Below are positions 38,352-47,138 of a stretch of 64,000 nt of DNA, piece by piece. Made by a program: the position numbers and the translations under genes. Source of the stretch: JBDOQU01 sp039839375 (GTDB lineage: Bacteria; Pseudomonadota; Alphaproteobacteria; DSM-16000; Inquilinaceae); the NCBI RefSeq assembly GCF_039839375.1, contig NZ_JBDOQU010000001.1, forward strand, positions 248,001 through 312,000. Reading direction: 5' to 3'. The number at the start of each line of letters is the position of its first letter. Position 1 is the first letter of the stretch. The notes below the pieces were generated by a model. It ran no database searches, was not told the origin of the DNA, and was given only the letters and a program-made list of their open reading frames with translations.

Positions 38352-39743
38352 ATGAATTTTACCGATCTTGGGCTGAAACCGGAAATCCTGCGCGCCGTCG
38401 AAGATGTCGGCTATACGACGCCGACACCCATTCAGGAGCAGGCCATTCCGCTGGTCCTGCAGGGGCGTGACGTTCTCGGGATCGCCCAGACGGGCACAGG
38501 GAAGACCGCCGGCTTCACCCTGCCCATGATCGAGATCCTGTCGAACGGCCGCGCCCGCGCGCGGATGCCCCGGTCGCTGATCCTTGAGCCGACGCGCGAA
38601 CTGGCAGCCCAGGTCGCCGAGAATTTCGAGCTTTACGGCAAGTACGAGAAGCTGAACTACGCGCTGTTGATCGGCGGGGAAAGCTTCGATGAGCAGATCA
38701 AGAAGCTCAACCGCGGGGTCGACGTCCTGATCGCCACGCCGGGCCGGATGCTCGATCTGTTCGAGCGCGGCAAGGTCCTTCTGGCCGACGTCAAGATCCT
38801 GGTCATCGACGAAGCCGACCGGATGCTCGACATGGGCTTCATCCCGGATATCGAGCGGATCGTCGGCCTGCTGCCGCCGCTGCGCCAGACCCTCTTCTTC
38901 TCCGCGACCATGCCGCCGGAGATCCGCCGGCTGGCCGACGCCTTCCTCAGCAATCCCAAGCAGGTCGCCGTGTCGCCTTCGGCCTCGACGGCCGAGAATG
39001 TCGAACAGCACCTCGTCATGACCGATCGCGACGGCAAGCGCGACGTGCTCCGGCGGCTGCTGGAGCAGGAGGCCGTGCGCAATGCGATCGTCTTCTGCAA
39101 CCGCAAGCGCGACATCAGCACCGTCTGCCGTTCGCTCCAGAAACACGGCTTCAATGTCGGCCAGCTTCATGGCGACCTCGTCCAGTCGCTGCGAACGGAG
39201 ACGCTGGAGAAGTTCAAGTCCGGGGACATTCGCATCCTCGTCTGCAGCGATGTCGCCGCCCGCGGGCTCGACGTCTCGGAACTGAGCCACGTCTTCAATT
39301 TCGACGTGCCGACCCACGCGGAAGATTACGTCCACCGCATCGGCCGCACGGGCCGCGCCGGCCGGTCCGGCCGCGCCTTCACCATCGCCACGCCTGAGGA
39401 CCGCAAGTTCCTCGACGCGATCGGACGGCTGATCAAGAAGGACATGATCCCCGTCAGCCTGGACGGCGAACCGGAAGCCAAGGCGGAAGCCGCCGACGCC
39501 GAAGAGGCTCCGCGCAAGCCCGAGCGCGAACGTCCCCGCCGGTCGGACAGGAAATCCCGCCGCCCGACCGCGTCCGCCGCCCCGCCGGCGGAGAAGGAGC
39601 CGGCGCGGCGCGCGGACAATTCCGATCGCCGGCAGTCCCGGTCGGACTCCGACAATGTCGTCGGCCTGGGCGATCATGTGCCGGCCTTCCTGCTGCGGCC
39701 GGTACCCAAGACGCCGCCGCGCAAACTGGCGGTAAACGACTGA
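38352..39743 (+). CDS. DEAD-box RNA helicase, RhlE-like
   Basis: A 463-aa ATP-dependent RNA helicase, likely in ribosome assembly or mRNA decay. Motifs in order: Q motif with PTPIQEQAIP, Walker A AQTGTGKTAGF (46-56), PTRELAAQV, TPGRMLDLFERG, DEAD box VIDEADRMLDMGF, SAT, and HRIGRTGRAGRSGRAF. The last 80 residues are a basic, low-complexity RNA-binding tail. I chose ATG at 38352 (MNFTDLGLKPEIL) over a TTG seven codons earlier. It follows an unusual leader with an intrinsic terminator. Confidence 0.93.
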   Translation: MNFTDLGLKPEILRAVEDVGYTTPTPIQEQAIPLVLQGRDVLGIAQTGTGKTAGFTLPMIEILSNGRARARMPRSLILEPTRELAAQVAENFELYGKYEKLNYALLIGGESFDEQIKKLNRGVDVLIATPGRMLDLFERGKVLLADVKILVIDEADRMLDMGFIPDIERIVGLLPPLRQTLFFSATMPPEIRRLADAFLSNPKQVAVSPSASTAENVEQHLVMTDRDGKRDVLRRLLEQEAVRNAIVFCNRKRDISTVCRSLQKHGFNVGQLHGDLVQSLRTETLEKFKSGDIRILVCSDVAARGLDVSELSHVFNFDVPTHAEDYVHRIGRTGRAGRSGRAFTIATPEDRKFLDAIGRLIKKDMIPVSLDGEPEAKAEAADAEEAPRKPERERPRRSDRKSRRPTASAAPPAEKEPARRADNSDRRQSRSDSDNVVGLGDHVPAFLLRPVPKTPPRKLAVND

Positions 39744-39779
39744 ACTCCCTGTCGCTTTCTGTTGCTTTGCGATCGACAT

Positions 39780-39799
39780 CCCCGCTTCCGTGAGCGGGG
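39780..39799. terminator. Weak hairpin after helicase gene
   Basis: CCCCGCT and AGCGGGG form a 7-bp stem with loop TCCGTG plus one base, 36 nt after the helicase stop. No T tract follows. The remaining 150 bp before lptD show nothing else I can name. Confidence 0.3.
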
Positions 39800-39955
39800 C
39801 GGGCCGTGTACGGTCTTCCCGAATTTGAATCGGTCGATGTGAAGAATCGCGCTCGGAACCGTGGACGCAGAACCAGCCGGCGAAGCCGCTGACGGAAGCG
39901 CCGAGGTCCGATCCCGCGACGGCCGCATCGGGATCGGAACGGCAGAACGCGCTTC

Positions 39956-42193
39956 ATGGCTCCAGATCGTCGCCTCGTATCATCCCTGGTCATCGCTCTT
40001 CTCCTGGCAATGCCGGCGAAGGCGCAGGAATCCGAGACGGAGCCGGCGGCGGAGACGGAGGCCACCGACCAGCCGGTGGTGCTCAGCGCCGACGAGGTCG
40101 TCTATGACGAGGTGCTGAATCTCGTCGTGGCGTCCGGCGACGTTGAGATCGTCCAGGCCGAGCGCACTCTGAAGGCCGACCGCGTCACCTACAACCAACG
40201 GACCGAGGTCGTGACGGCGACCGGCAACGTCGTCCTGGTGGAGCCGGACGGGGAGGTCGTCTTCGCCGATTATGCGGAGCTTGAGGACGATCTGGCTGAA
40301 GGCTTCGTCGATAATGTCAGCCTCCTGCTGCTCGACAATTCGCGGATGATCGCGAACAGCGGCGTCCGGCGCCCCGACGGGTCCACGGAGGTCGAGAGAG
40401 CGGTCTATTCCCCCTGCGATCTCTGCGAGGAAGACCCGCGCGCCGCCCCCATCTGGCAGATCCGAGCGGTTCGCGTGATCCATGATTCGGAGAACAAGAA
40501 CGTCATCTATCGCGACGCCTTCTTCGACTTCTTCGGCTTTCCGGTCTTCTACACGCCCTATTTCTCCCACGCCGACCCGACGGTGGAGCGGCGCTCTGGC
40601 TTCCTCTTTCCGAGCTTCGGGTCCAACAGCAGCGTCGGCCCCTTCCTCAATTCCTCCTACTACTGGGACATCTCGCCGGAACAGGACGCGACGGCGCGCC
40701 TGGGCATCACGCGGGATGCCGGGTTCATCCTGGGCGGGGAATATCGCCGGCGGTTCGAGAACGGCTCCCTGGTGATCGACGGCTCGGTCAACCGCAGCGA
40801 CCGGACGGAGATCAACGACGCCGGCCAGTCTGTCACGCTGACCGATCGGTGGCGCGGCCACCTCTTCGCCGATGCGCGCTTCGACCTGAACGACCATTGG
40901 CGCGCCGGCGCGAATATCAGGCGGGCGTCCGACGACACCTATCTGGAAGTCTTCGACATCTCGGAGGAGGACGTGCTTGAGAGCCGGATCTACGGCGAAG
41001 GCTTCTACGGGCTCAGCTACGCGTCGCTGGAGGCGTTCGACTTCCAGGACCTGCGCATCGACGCCATCGAACAGCCGCAGATCGCGCCCTGGCTGAACTA
41101 CAATTTCGTCGGTCAGCCGGGCTCCGTCATGGGCGGCCACTTCTTCAGCAACGCCAGCGTCATCAACCTGATCCGCGACGGGGAGATCACGGGCTTCCGG
41201 GAATTCCCGACCGAAGGTGTGGATACCAAGCGCCTGTCCCTGGAGGCCGGCTGGCAGACCACGAAATACAGCGACATCGGCTTCGTCACCGACTTCACGA
41301 CATCGGTGCGCGGCGACCTCTACTGGTCGGATGACCTTCCCTCCGACGACGGCAGCGGCGAACTGCGCGACAACGTCTTCGAAGGCAGGCTCTATCCTAT
41401 GGCGATGGTGACGACGCGCTATCCGATGGTGCGGCAGTACGGCACGTTCCAGCATCTCGTCGAACCCATCGCCGCGCTGACGGTGGCGCCGGAAATCGAC
41501 GAGCCGGATGATATCCCGAACAATGATTCCGTGGATTTCGAATTCGACGAGATCAACCTGTTCAGCGCCAACCCCTTCCCCGGCATCGACCGCATCGATG
41601 ACGGGACGCGGGCGACCTACGGCATCAAGACCGGTCTCTATGGTCAGGATGGCGGCTACGGGACCTTCTTCTTCGGCCAGAGCTACCGCTTCACCGAAAG
41701 CGACAATCTGCCGGAAGGATCGGGCCTGGACGATGAATGGTCGGATTTCGTCGGCCGACTGACCATCGTCCCGGATGCGCCCGTCGCGCTCGACTACCGT
41801 TTCAGGATCGACAATGAATCGTTCGAGGCGCGGCGCCACGAACTGACGGCCTCGGCCGGCCGGCCGATCTTCCGCGCGTCGACGACCTACACCTTCATCG
41901 ACGGCGTGCCCGACACGGAAACGCCGGAGGACCGCGAAGAAGTGCAGGCGACCGTCTCCTCGCGATTCTCCGACTATTGGACCGCCACCACCGGCATCCG
42001 CTACGACATCGCGGAATCCCAAGCGCGGGACATCGGGTTCGGGCTCACCTATTCCGATGAATGCTTCCTCTTCGGCGTCCGCTTCGTCCGGTCCTACACC
42101 AGCGACCGCGACCGGGAGGCGGGCGATTCGATCTATTTCACGCTTTCGCTGAAGAATATCGGCGACCTGCCGCTCAGCGGCAGCTTCTTCTAG
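39956..42193 (+). CDS. lptD: LPS-assembly protein LptD
   Basis: A 745-aa outer-membrane beta-barrel that inserts lipopolysaccharide into the outer leaflet with LptE. The signal peptide is about 1-23 (cleavage near AKAQ). An OstA/LptA-like jellyroll follows (LSADEVVYDEVLNLVVASGDVEIV to about residue 130), then CDLCEEDPRAAPIWQIRA, which is the usual region before the barrel, and YTPYFSHADPTVERRSGFLFP. The barrel ends in DLPLSGSFF with a terminal Phe. An SLC13 permease starts 18 nt downstream. Confidence 0.94.
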   Translation: MAPDRRLVSSLVIALLLAMPAKAQESETEPAAETEATDQPVVLSADEVVYDEVLNLVVASGDVEIVQAERTLKADRVTYNQRTEVVTATGNVVLVEPDGEVVFADYAELEDDLAEGFVDNVSLLLLDNSRMIANSGVRRPDGSTEVERAVYSPCDLCEEDPRAAPIWQIRAVRVIHDSENKNVIYRDAFFDFFGFPVFYTPYFSHADPTVERRSGFLFPSFGSNSSVGPFLNSSYYWDISPEQDATARLGITRDAGFILGGEYRRRFENGSLVIDGSVNRSDRTEINDAGQSVTLTDRWRGHLFADARFDLNDHWRAGANIRRASDDTYLEVFDISEEDVLESRIYGEGFYGLSYASLEAFDFQDLRIDAIEQPQIAPWLNYNFVGQPGSVMGGHFFSNASVINLIRDGEITGFREFPTEGVDTKRLSLEAGWQTTKYSDIGFVTDFTTSVRGDLYWSDDLPSDDGSGELRDNVFEGRLYPMAMVTTRYPMVRQYGTFQHLVEPIAALTVAPEIDEPDDIPNNDSVDFEFDEINLFSANPFPGIDRIDDGTRATYGIKTGLYGQDGGYGTFFFGQSYRFTESDNLPEGSGLDDEWSDFVGRLTIVPDAPVALDYRFRIDNESFEARRHELTASAGRPIFRASTTYTFIDGVPDTETPEDREEVQATVSSRFSDYWTATTGIRYDIAESQARDIGFGLTYSDECFLFGVRFVRSYTSDRDREAGDSIYFTLSLKNIGDLPLSGSFF

Positions 42194-42211
42194 TCTATTG
42201 CCGGCTCATCG

Positions 42212-44065
42212 ATGACGGTCACGCTCGATCCCTCCATCCATATGTGGGTGGTGCTGGCGACGCTGGTCGCTGCCATGATCTCCTATGCCTGGGAGAAGGT
42301 GTCGGTCGAGGTCACGTCCCTCTGCCTGCTCGGGTTCCTCATCGTCTGGTTCTCGGTCTTTCCCTATGAAGGGGCCGAAGGAAGGCCGCCGCTGGATGCG
42401 GCGGAGCTGCTGAAGGGATTCGCCAACCCTTCGCTGATCGCGGTGCTGGCGCTGCTGGTCATGGGCCAGGCGGTCGTCCAGACCGGCGCGCTGACCAAGC
42501 TGACGCGGGTTTTCGTTCGCCTCAGCAAGCATCATCCCACGCTCAGCATAGGCTGCGGCCTGGCCGGCGTCGGCGCCGTGAGCGCATGGCTCAACAACAC
42601 GCCCGTGGTCGTGATGTTCATCCCCATCATGCAGGCGATCGCCCAGCGCCTGTCGCTGTCGCCCAGCCGGCTGATGATGCCGCTCAGCTTCGCCGCCATC
42701 CTGGGCGGCATGACCACCCTTCTCGGCTCCAGCACCAACATGCTGGTGTCTAGCGCGCTGATCGACCTCGGCGAAACGCCGCTGAACATGTTCGACATGA
42801 CGGCGGTCGGCGTCATCATGGCGGTGGTCGGCATCTGCTATGTGATCTTCATCCTGCCGCACATCCTGCCGACCCGCGCCGACTTCGCCGGATCGCTGAA
42901 GGGCGACAGCAAGCAGTTCGTGGCGGAGATCGACATCGTCACCGACAGCGCGCTGGCGGGGCAGCGCCTGACGGCGGGCCACTTCCCTGCCCTGCCCGAC
43001 GTGACGGTGAAGCTGATCCAGCGGGCCGACCAGATCCTGCTGCCGCCCTTCGGGGACATAGAGCTTCAGGTGGAGGACCTTCTGATCGTCGTCGCCACCC
43101 GCGAAGCGCTGGTCGAGGCGATTGCGCGAAACGGCGGTTATCTCCTGTCGGAGGCGGAGAGCCGTCCCGACCCTGACGGCGACGGCAACGGGAAGCCGCC
43201 TTCCGAGCGCGCGCTGGCGGAGGTGATGATCACGCCGGCCAGCCGGATGATCGACCAGACGCTGGACACGATCGACTTCCACCGGCGCTTCGGCGCCCAG
43301 GTGGTCGGCATCCAGCGGCGGGGGCGCATGGCCCGCCGGCGGCTCGGCTCGGTTCAGTTGGAGGCCGGCGACGTTCTTCTGGTCATCGGTGCGCGGGAGA
43401 ATGTGGAGCAACTGGCCAACAACCCGGACATCCTGCTGATGACCTGGGCGATCAAGGACCTGCCGAAGCTGGAGAAGTCGGGCCAGGCCGCCTTCATCTT
43501 CGGCGCCACCCTATTGGCGGCGTCGACGGGGCTTGTCTCGATCACGGTCGCCGCCTTCGTCGGGGCGACGGCTATGGTGATGACGGGGTGTCTCAACATC
43601 CGGCAGGCGGTCCGCGCCGTGGATCGGTCGATCCTGCTGATCGTCGGGGCCACGCTCGCCCTCGGCGCGGCGCTGGAGGCGACGGGCGGCGCGACCTTCA
43701 TCGCCAACAGCGTACTGGGCAGCATCGCGGGCAACGATCCGGCGCTCAACATGACGCTCCTCTTCCTGGTCGTCGCGTTGATCACCAACGTCTTGAGCAA
43801 TAATGCCTGCGCGATCCTGTTCACGCCGATCGCCGTCAGCGTGGCCGCGACCACGGGCGTCGACCCGATGGTTATGGCCATCACTGTACTGCTGGGAGCC
43901 AACTGCTCCTTCGCCACCCCCATCGGCTATCAGACGAACCTTCTGGTGATGGGCCCCGGCCACTACCGGTTCGGCGATTTCATCCGGGGCGGCCTGCCCC
44001 TGACGCTGCTGATGTGGGTCGTTTTCACGATAGCCGCGCCCTGGTATTTCGGCATCGGCTGGTAG
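42212..44065 (+). CDS. SLC13-family permease with two RCK_C domains
   Basis: A 617-aa inner-membrane transporter of the divalent anion:sodium symporter type. Hydrophobic helices span 1-190 and 395-617. The N-half carries SAWLNNTPVVVMFIPIM and GSSTNMLVSSAL, the C-half NVLSNNACAILFTPIAVSVA and ATPIGYQTNLLVMGPG, the paired SNT/NNT-like substrate loops. Two TrkA-C (RCK_C) domains lie between, at about 220-300 and 315-390. Substrate may be sulfate, dicarboxylate or another anion. It likely shares an mRNA with lptD. Confidence 0.88.
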   Translation: MTVTLDPSIHMWVVLATLVAAMISYAWEKVSVEVTSLCLLGFLIVWFSVFPYEGAEGRPPLDAAELLKGFANPSLIAVLALLVMGQAVVQTGALTKLTRVFVRLSKHHPTLSIGCGLAGVGAVSAWLNNTPVVVMFIPIMQAIAQRLSLSPSRLMMPLSFAAILGGMTTLLGSSTNMLVSSALIDLGETPLNMFDMTAVGVIMAVVGICYVIFILPHILPTRADFAGSLKGDSKQFVAEIDIVTDSALAGQRLTAGHFPALPDVTVKLIQRADQILLPPFGDIELQVEDLLIVVATREALVEAIARNGGYLLSEAESRPDPDGDGNGKPPSERALAEVMITPASRMIDQTLDTIDFHRRFGAQVVGIQRRGRMARRRLGSVQLEAGDVLLVIGARENVEQLANNPDILLMTWAIKDLPKLEKSGQAAFIFGATLLAASTGLVSITVAAFVGATAMVMTGCLNIRQAVRAVDRSILLIVGATLALGAALEATGGATFIANSVLGSIAGNDPALNMTLLFLVVALITNVLSNNACAILFTPIAVSVAATTGVDPMVMAITVLLGANCSFATPIGYQTNLLVMGPGHYRFGDFIRGGLPLTLLMWVVFTIAAPWYFGIGW

Positions 44066-44070
44066 GAAGC

Positions 44071-44102
44071 GGGCGGCGCGGCGAATGTCGTCCGCGCCGC
44101 CC
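44071..44102. terminator. Bidirectional terminator between permease and mmsA
   Basis: GGGCGGCGCG (44071-44080) and its perfect complement (44093-44102) form a 10-bp stem with a 12-nt loop in the 44-bp gap between two convergent genes. No T tract is present. Confidence 0.6.
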
Positions 44103-44109
44103 GGCCTCC

Positions 44110-45606
<1,497 letters not shown>

Positions 45607-45753
45607 GTATTCCTCCGTTTGTCGGCGCCTTCCTGCTGGCGCTCCCTATTGATGACGCACCTTAGCAAGGCCGCGACAGCCCGTACAATGTCCCCAGCCG
45701 CGTGAAGGCGGCAGATCGTTCCGCGGCCACAAGATTGTCTTACTTGCCCCCTA

Positions 45754-45794
45754 GGAGCGACCGGGCACCTCGGATAAAGTGCGCCGCTCGCTCC
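45754..45794 (+). other. Nested inverted repeat in leader of 45829 gene
   Basis: GGAGCGA (45754-45760) pairs with TCGCTCC (45788-45794), and GCAC (45765-45768) with GTGC (45779-45782) inside it. The structure is 35 bp before the ATG at 45829. There is no T tract. The rest of the 222-bp gap after mmsA shows no clear signal. Confidence 0.35.
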
Positions 45795-45828
45795 GAAATC
45801 CCGTCTTTCGCATAAAAGCTTTCTGTCC

Positions 45829-46563
45829 ATGACGCTCGGTCTCTACGATCCCGACCGCCGCTATCGCCGCCGCGTATGGGGCGCGATCATTCGAATCGGC
45901 TTCTATGTCGTGACGATCGGCGTCGCCTCGGTCTTCGCCTATCAGATCGGTGTGGAGCAGTCGAAGAACCGGGAAGAACAGCTTGCCGCCCGCGTCTCGG
46001 CGCTGGAGTCAGCCCGTCAGACGCTGGAGCAGAATGCGATCCGGCTGGAGGCCGCCGCCCAGACCGCTCAGATCCAGTACCGGGACCTTCTGACCCGGTT
46101 CGAGCAGGAGGTGCCCCGTGGCGATTTGAGGGTCCTGTCCCAGCTTGTGGCGACCCGGTTGCAGGAAGGCGTCGCGCCGGAGCGGCTGGCCTTCTTCATC
46201 AACGCCGCCGATCAGGTTCGCGACTGTGCGCCGGCGGACACCAAGCGCTTCATCCTGCCGACGCCGATCTATCAGGGGCCGAACACGGCAGTCGGTTTCG
46301 CCGATGGCCGTATCACGGTCAGCGGAATGGGCGCCAACGCGACCGGCGAGGACGGCGCGCCGCTCGGCTGGTTCGATCCGACCCAGGACGTGAAGATCAC
46401 CTTCACGCTTGTCGGTGGAGAGCAGTCGGAAGTTTCCGGGGCGATGCCGCTCTACCATTCCGTCGTGCTGGGCGACCGGGAGTTCCGTTTCACGATCACG
46501 CAGGGGGAGCGGAGCTTCGTGGAGGTCACGGCGGACAATTGCGCCCTGCCCGGCCAGGGCTAG
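45829..46563 (+). CDS. Membrane-anchored coiled-coil protein of unknown function
   Basis: A 244-aa protein with one transmembrane helix (about residues 20-42, IRIGFYVVTIGVASVFAYQIG), a coiled coil at about 46-90 (REEQLAARVSALESARQTLEQ), and a soluble domain probably in the periplasm, with two cysteines (VRDCAPADTKR and TADNCALPGQG) that could form a disulfide. No family is recognised. It converges on the ydbL gene with 1 nt between stop codons. Confidence 0.7.
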   Translation: MTLGLYDPDRRYRRRVWGAIIRIGFYVVTIGVASVFAYQIGVEQSKNREEQLAARVSALESARQTLEQNAIRLEAAAQTAQIQYRDLLTRFEQEVPRGDLRVLSQLVATRLQEGVAPERLAFFINAADQVRDCAPADTKRFILPTPIYQGPNTAVGFADGRITVSGMGANATGEDGAPLGWFDPTQDVKITFTLVGGEQSEVSGAMPLYHSVVLGDREFRFTITQGERSFVEVTADNCALPGQG

Positions 46564-46564
46564 G

Positions 46565-46909
46565 TCATTTCCGGACCCATTCTCCGCTGGCGTTCATGAT
46601 GTATTCGCCCGGTGCAGCGCGGCTGATGAGCTGCGCACCCGCCCGTTGCTCCACGGCCTCTACGGGCACGCCGTTGCCGGCCGCGATATCCCGGTAGCTC
46701 TGCCGGCGCTCCGCATTGATGCGGTCGACCGCATCCTCGGCATCGGCATCCAGACGGACAAGCCCCACATAGCCGTTCGGCATCTCGCCCACCAGGCCCT
46801 GCCGTTTCAACTCGTCCAGGCTCTGCGCCCGCGCCGGCCATGGGACCATCGACACCACGGCGCCCGCGACGACCAGGCCCAGAAATCCACGTCTGCTGAT
46901 GCTTGTCAT
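46565..46909 (-). CDS. ydbL: YdbL-like DUF1318 periplasmic protein
   Basis: A 114-aa exported protein with a twin-Arg-like signal peptide (SRRGFLGLVVAGAVV, cleavage near ARAQS). The mature part has LDELKRQGLVGEMPNGYVGLV and the C-terminal INAERRQSYRDIAAGNGVPVEAVEQRAG, the hallmark of the DUF1318/YdbL family. It is the third gene after ydbH and ynbE, the same order as in E. coli, where YdbL modulates YdbH-YnbE. I chose ATG at 46909. Confidence 0.9.
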   Translation of the reverse strand: MTSISRRGFLGLVVAGAVVSMVPWPARAQSLDELKRQGLVGEMPNGYVGLVRLDADAEDAVDRINAERRQSYRDIAAGNGVPVEAVEQRAGAQLISRAAPGEYIMNASGEWVRK

Positions 46910-46916
46910 GGCGTCC

Positions 46917-47138
46917 TCAGAAGATGTCGCTGTTTTCCGCGAAGGCGTCTTCCAGATCGCGATCAATCTTTACCCGGACTTCCTGTTCGATCCGGACGTT
47001 CAGGTTGATCTCGATCGGTTCATCTGGCGGTTCGACGCGCACGGTCGGCGTGCAGGCGGCCGCGATTCCGCCGAGCACAAGAAGCGCCGCGACGCCGGCT
47101 CGGCCGTTCCCGCCCCCTTCAGTCAGCTTGGCTATCAT
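46917..47138 (-). CDS. ynbE: YnbE-like lipoprotein
   Basis: A 73-aa lipoprotein with lipobox IAAAC (Cys29) after a hydrophobic stretch. The mature part, PTVRVEPPDEPIEINLNVRI followed by EQEVRVKID, matches YnbE (about 61 aa in E. coli), which caps the YdbH bridge at the outer membrane. Its start overlaps ydbH by 20 nt, and ydbL begins 7 nt after its end. Confidence 0.9.
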   Translation of the reverse strand: MIAKLTEGGGNGRAGVAALLVLGGIAAACTPTVRVEPPDEPIEINLNVRIEQEVRVKIDRDLEDAFAENSDIF

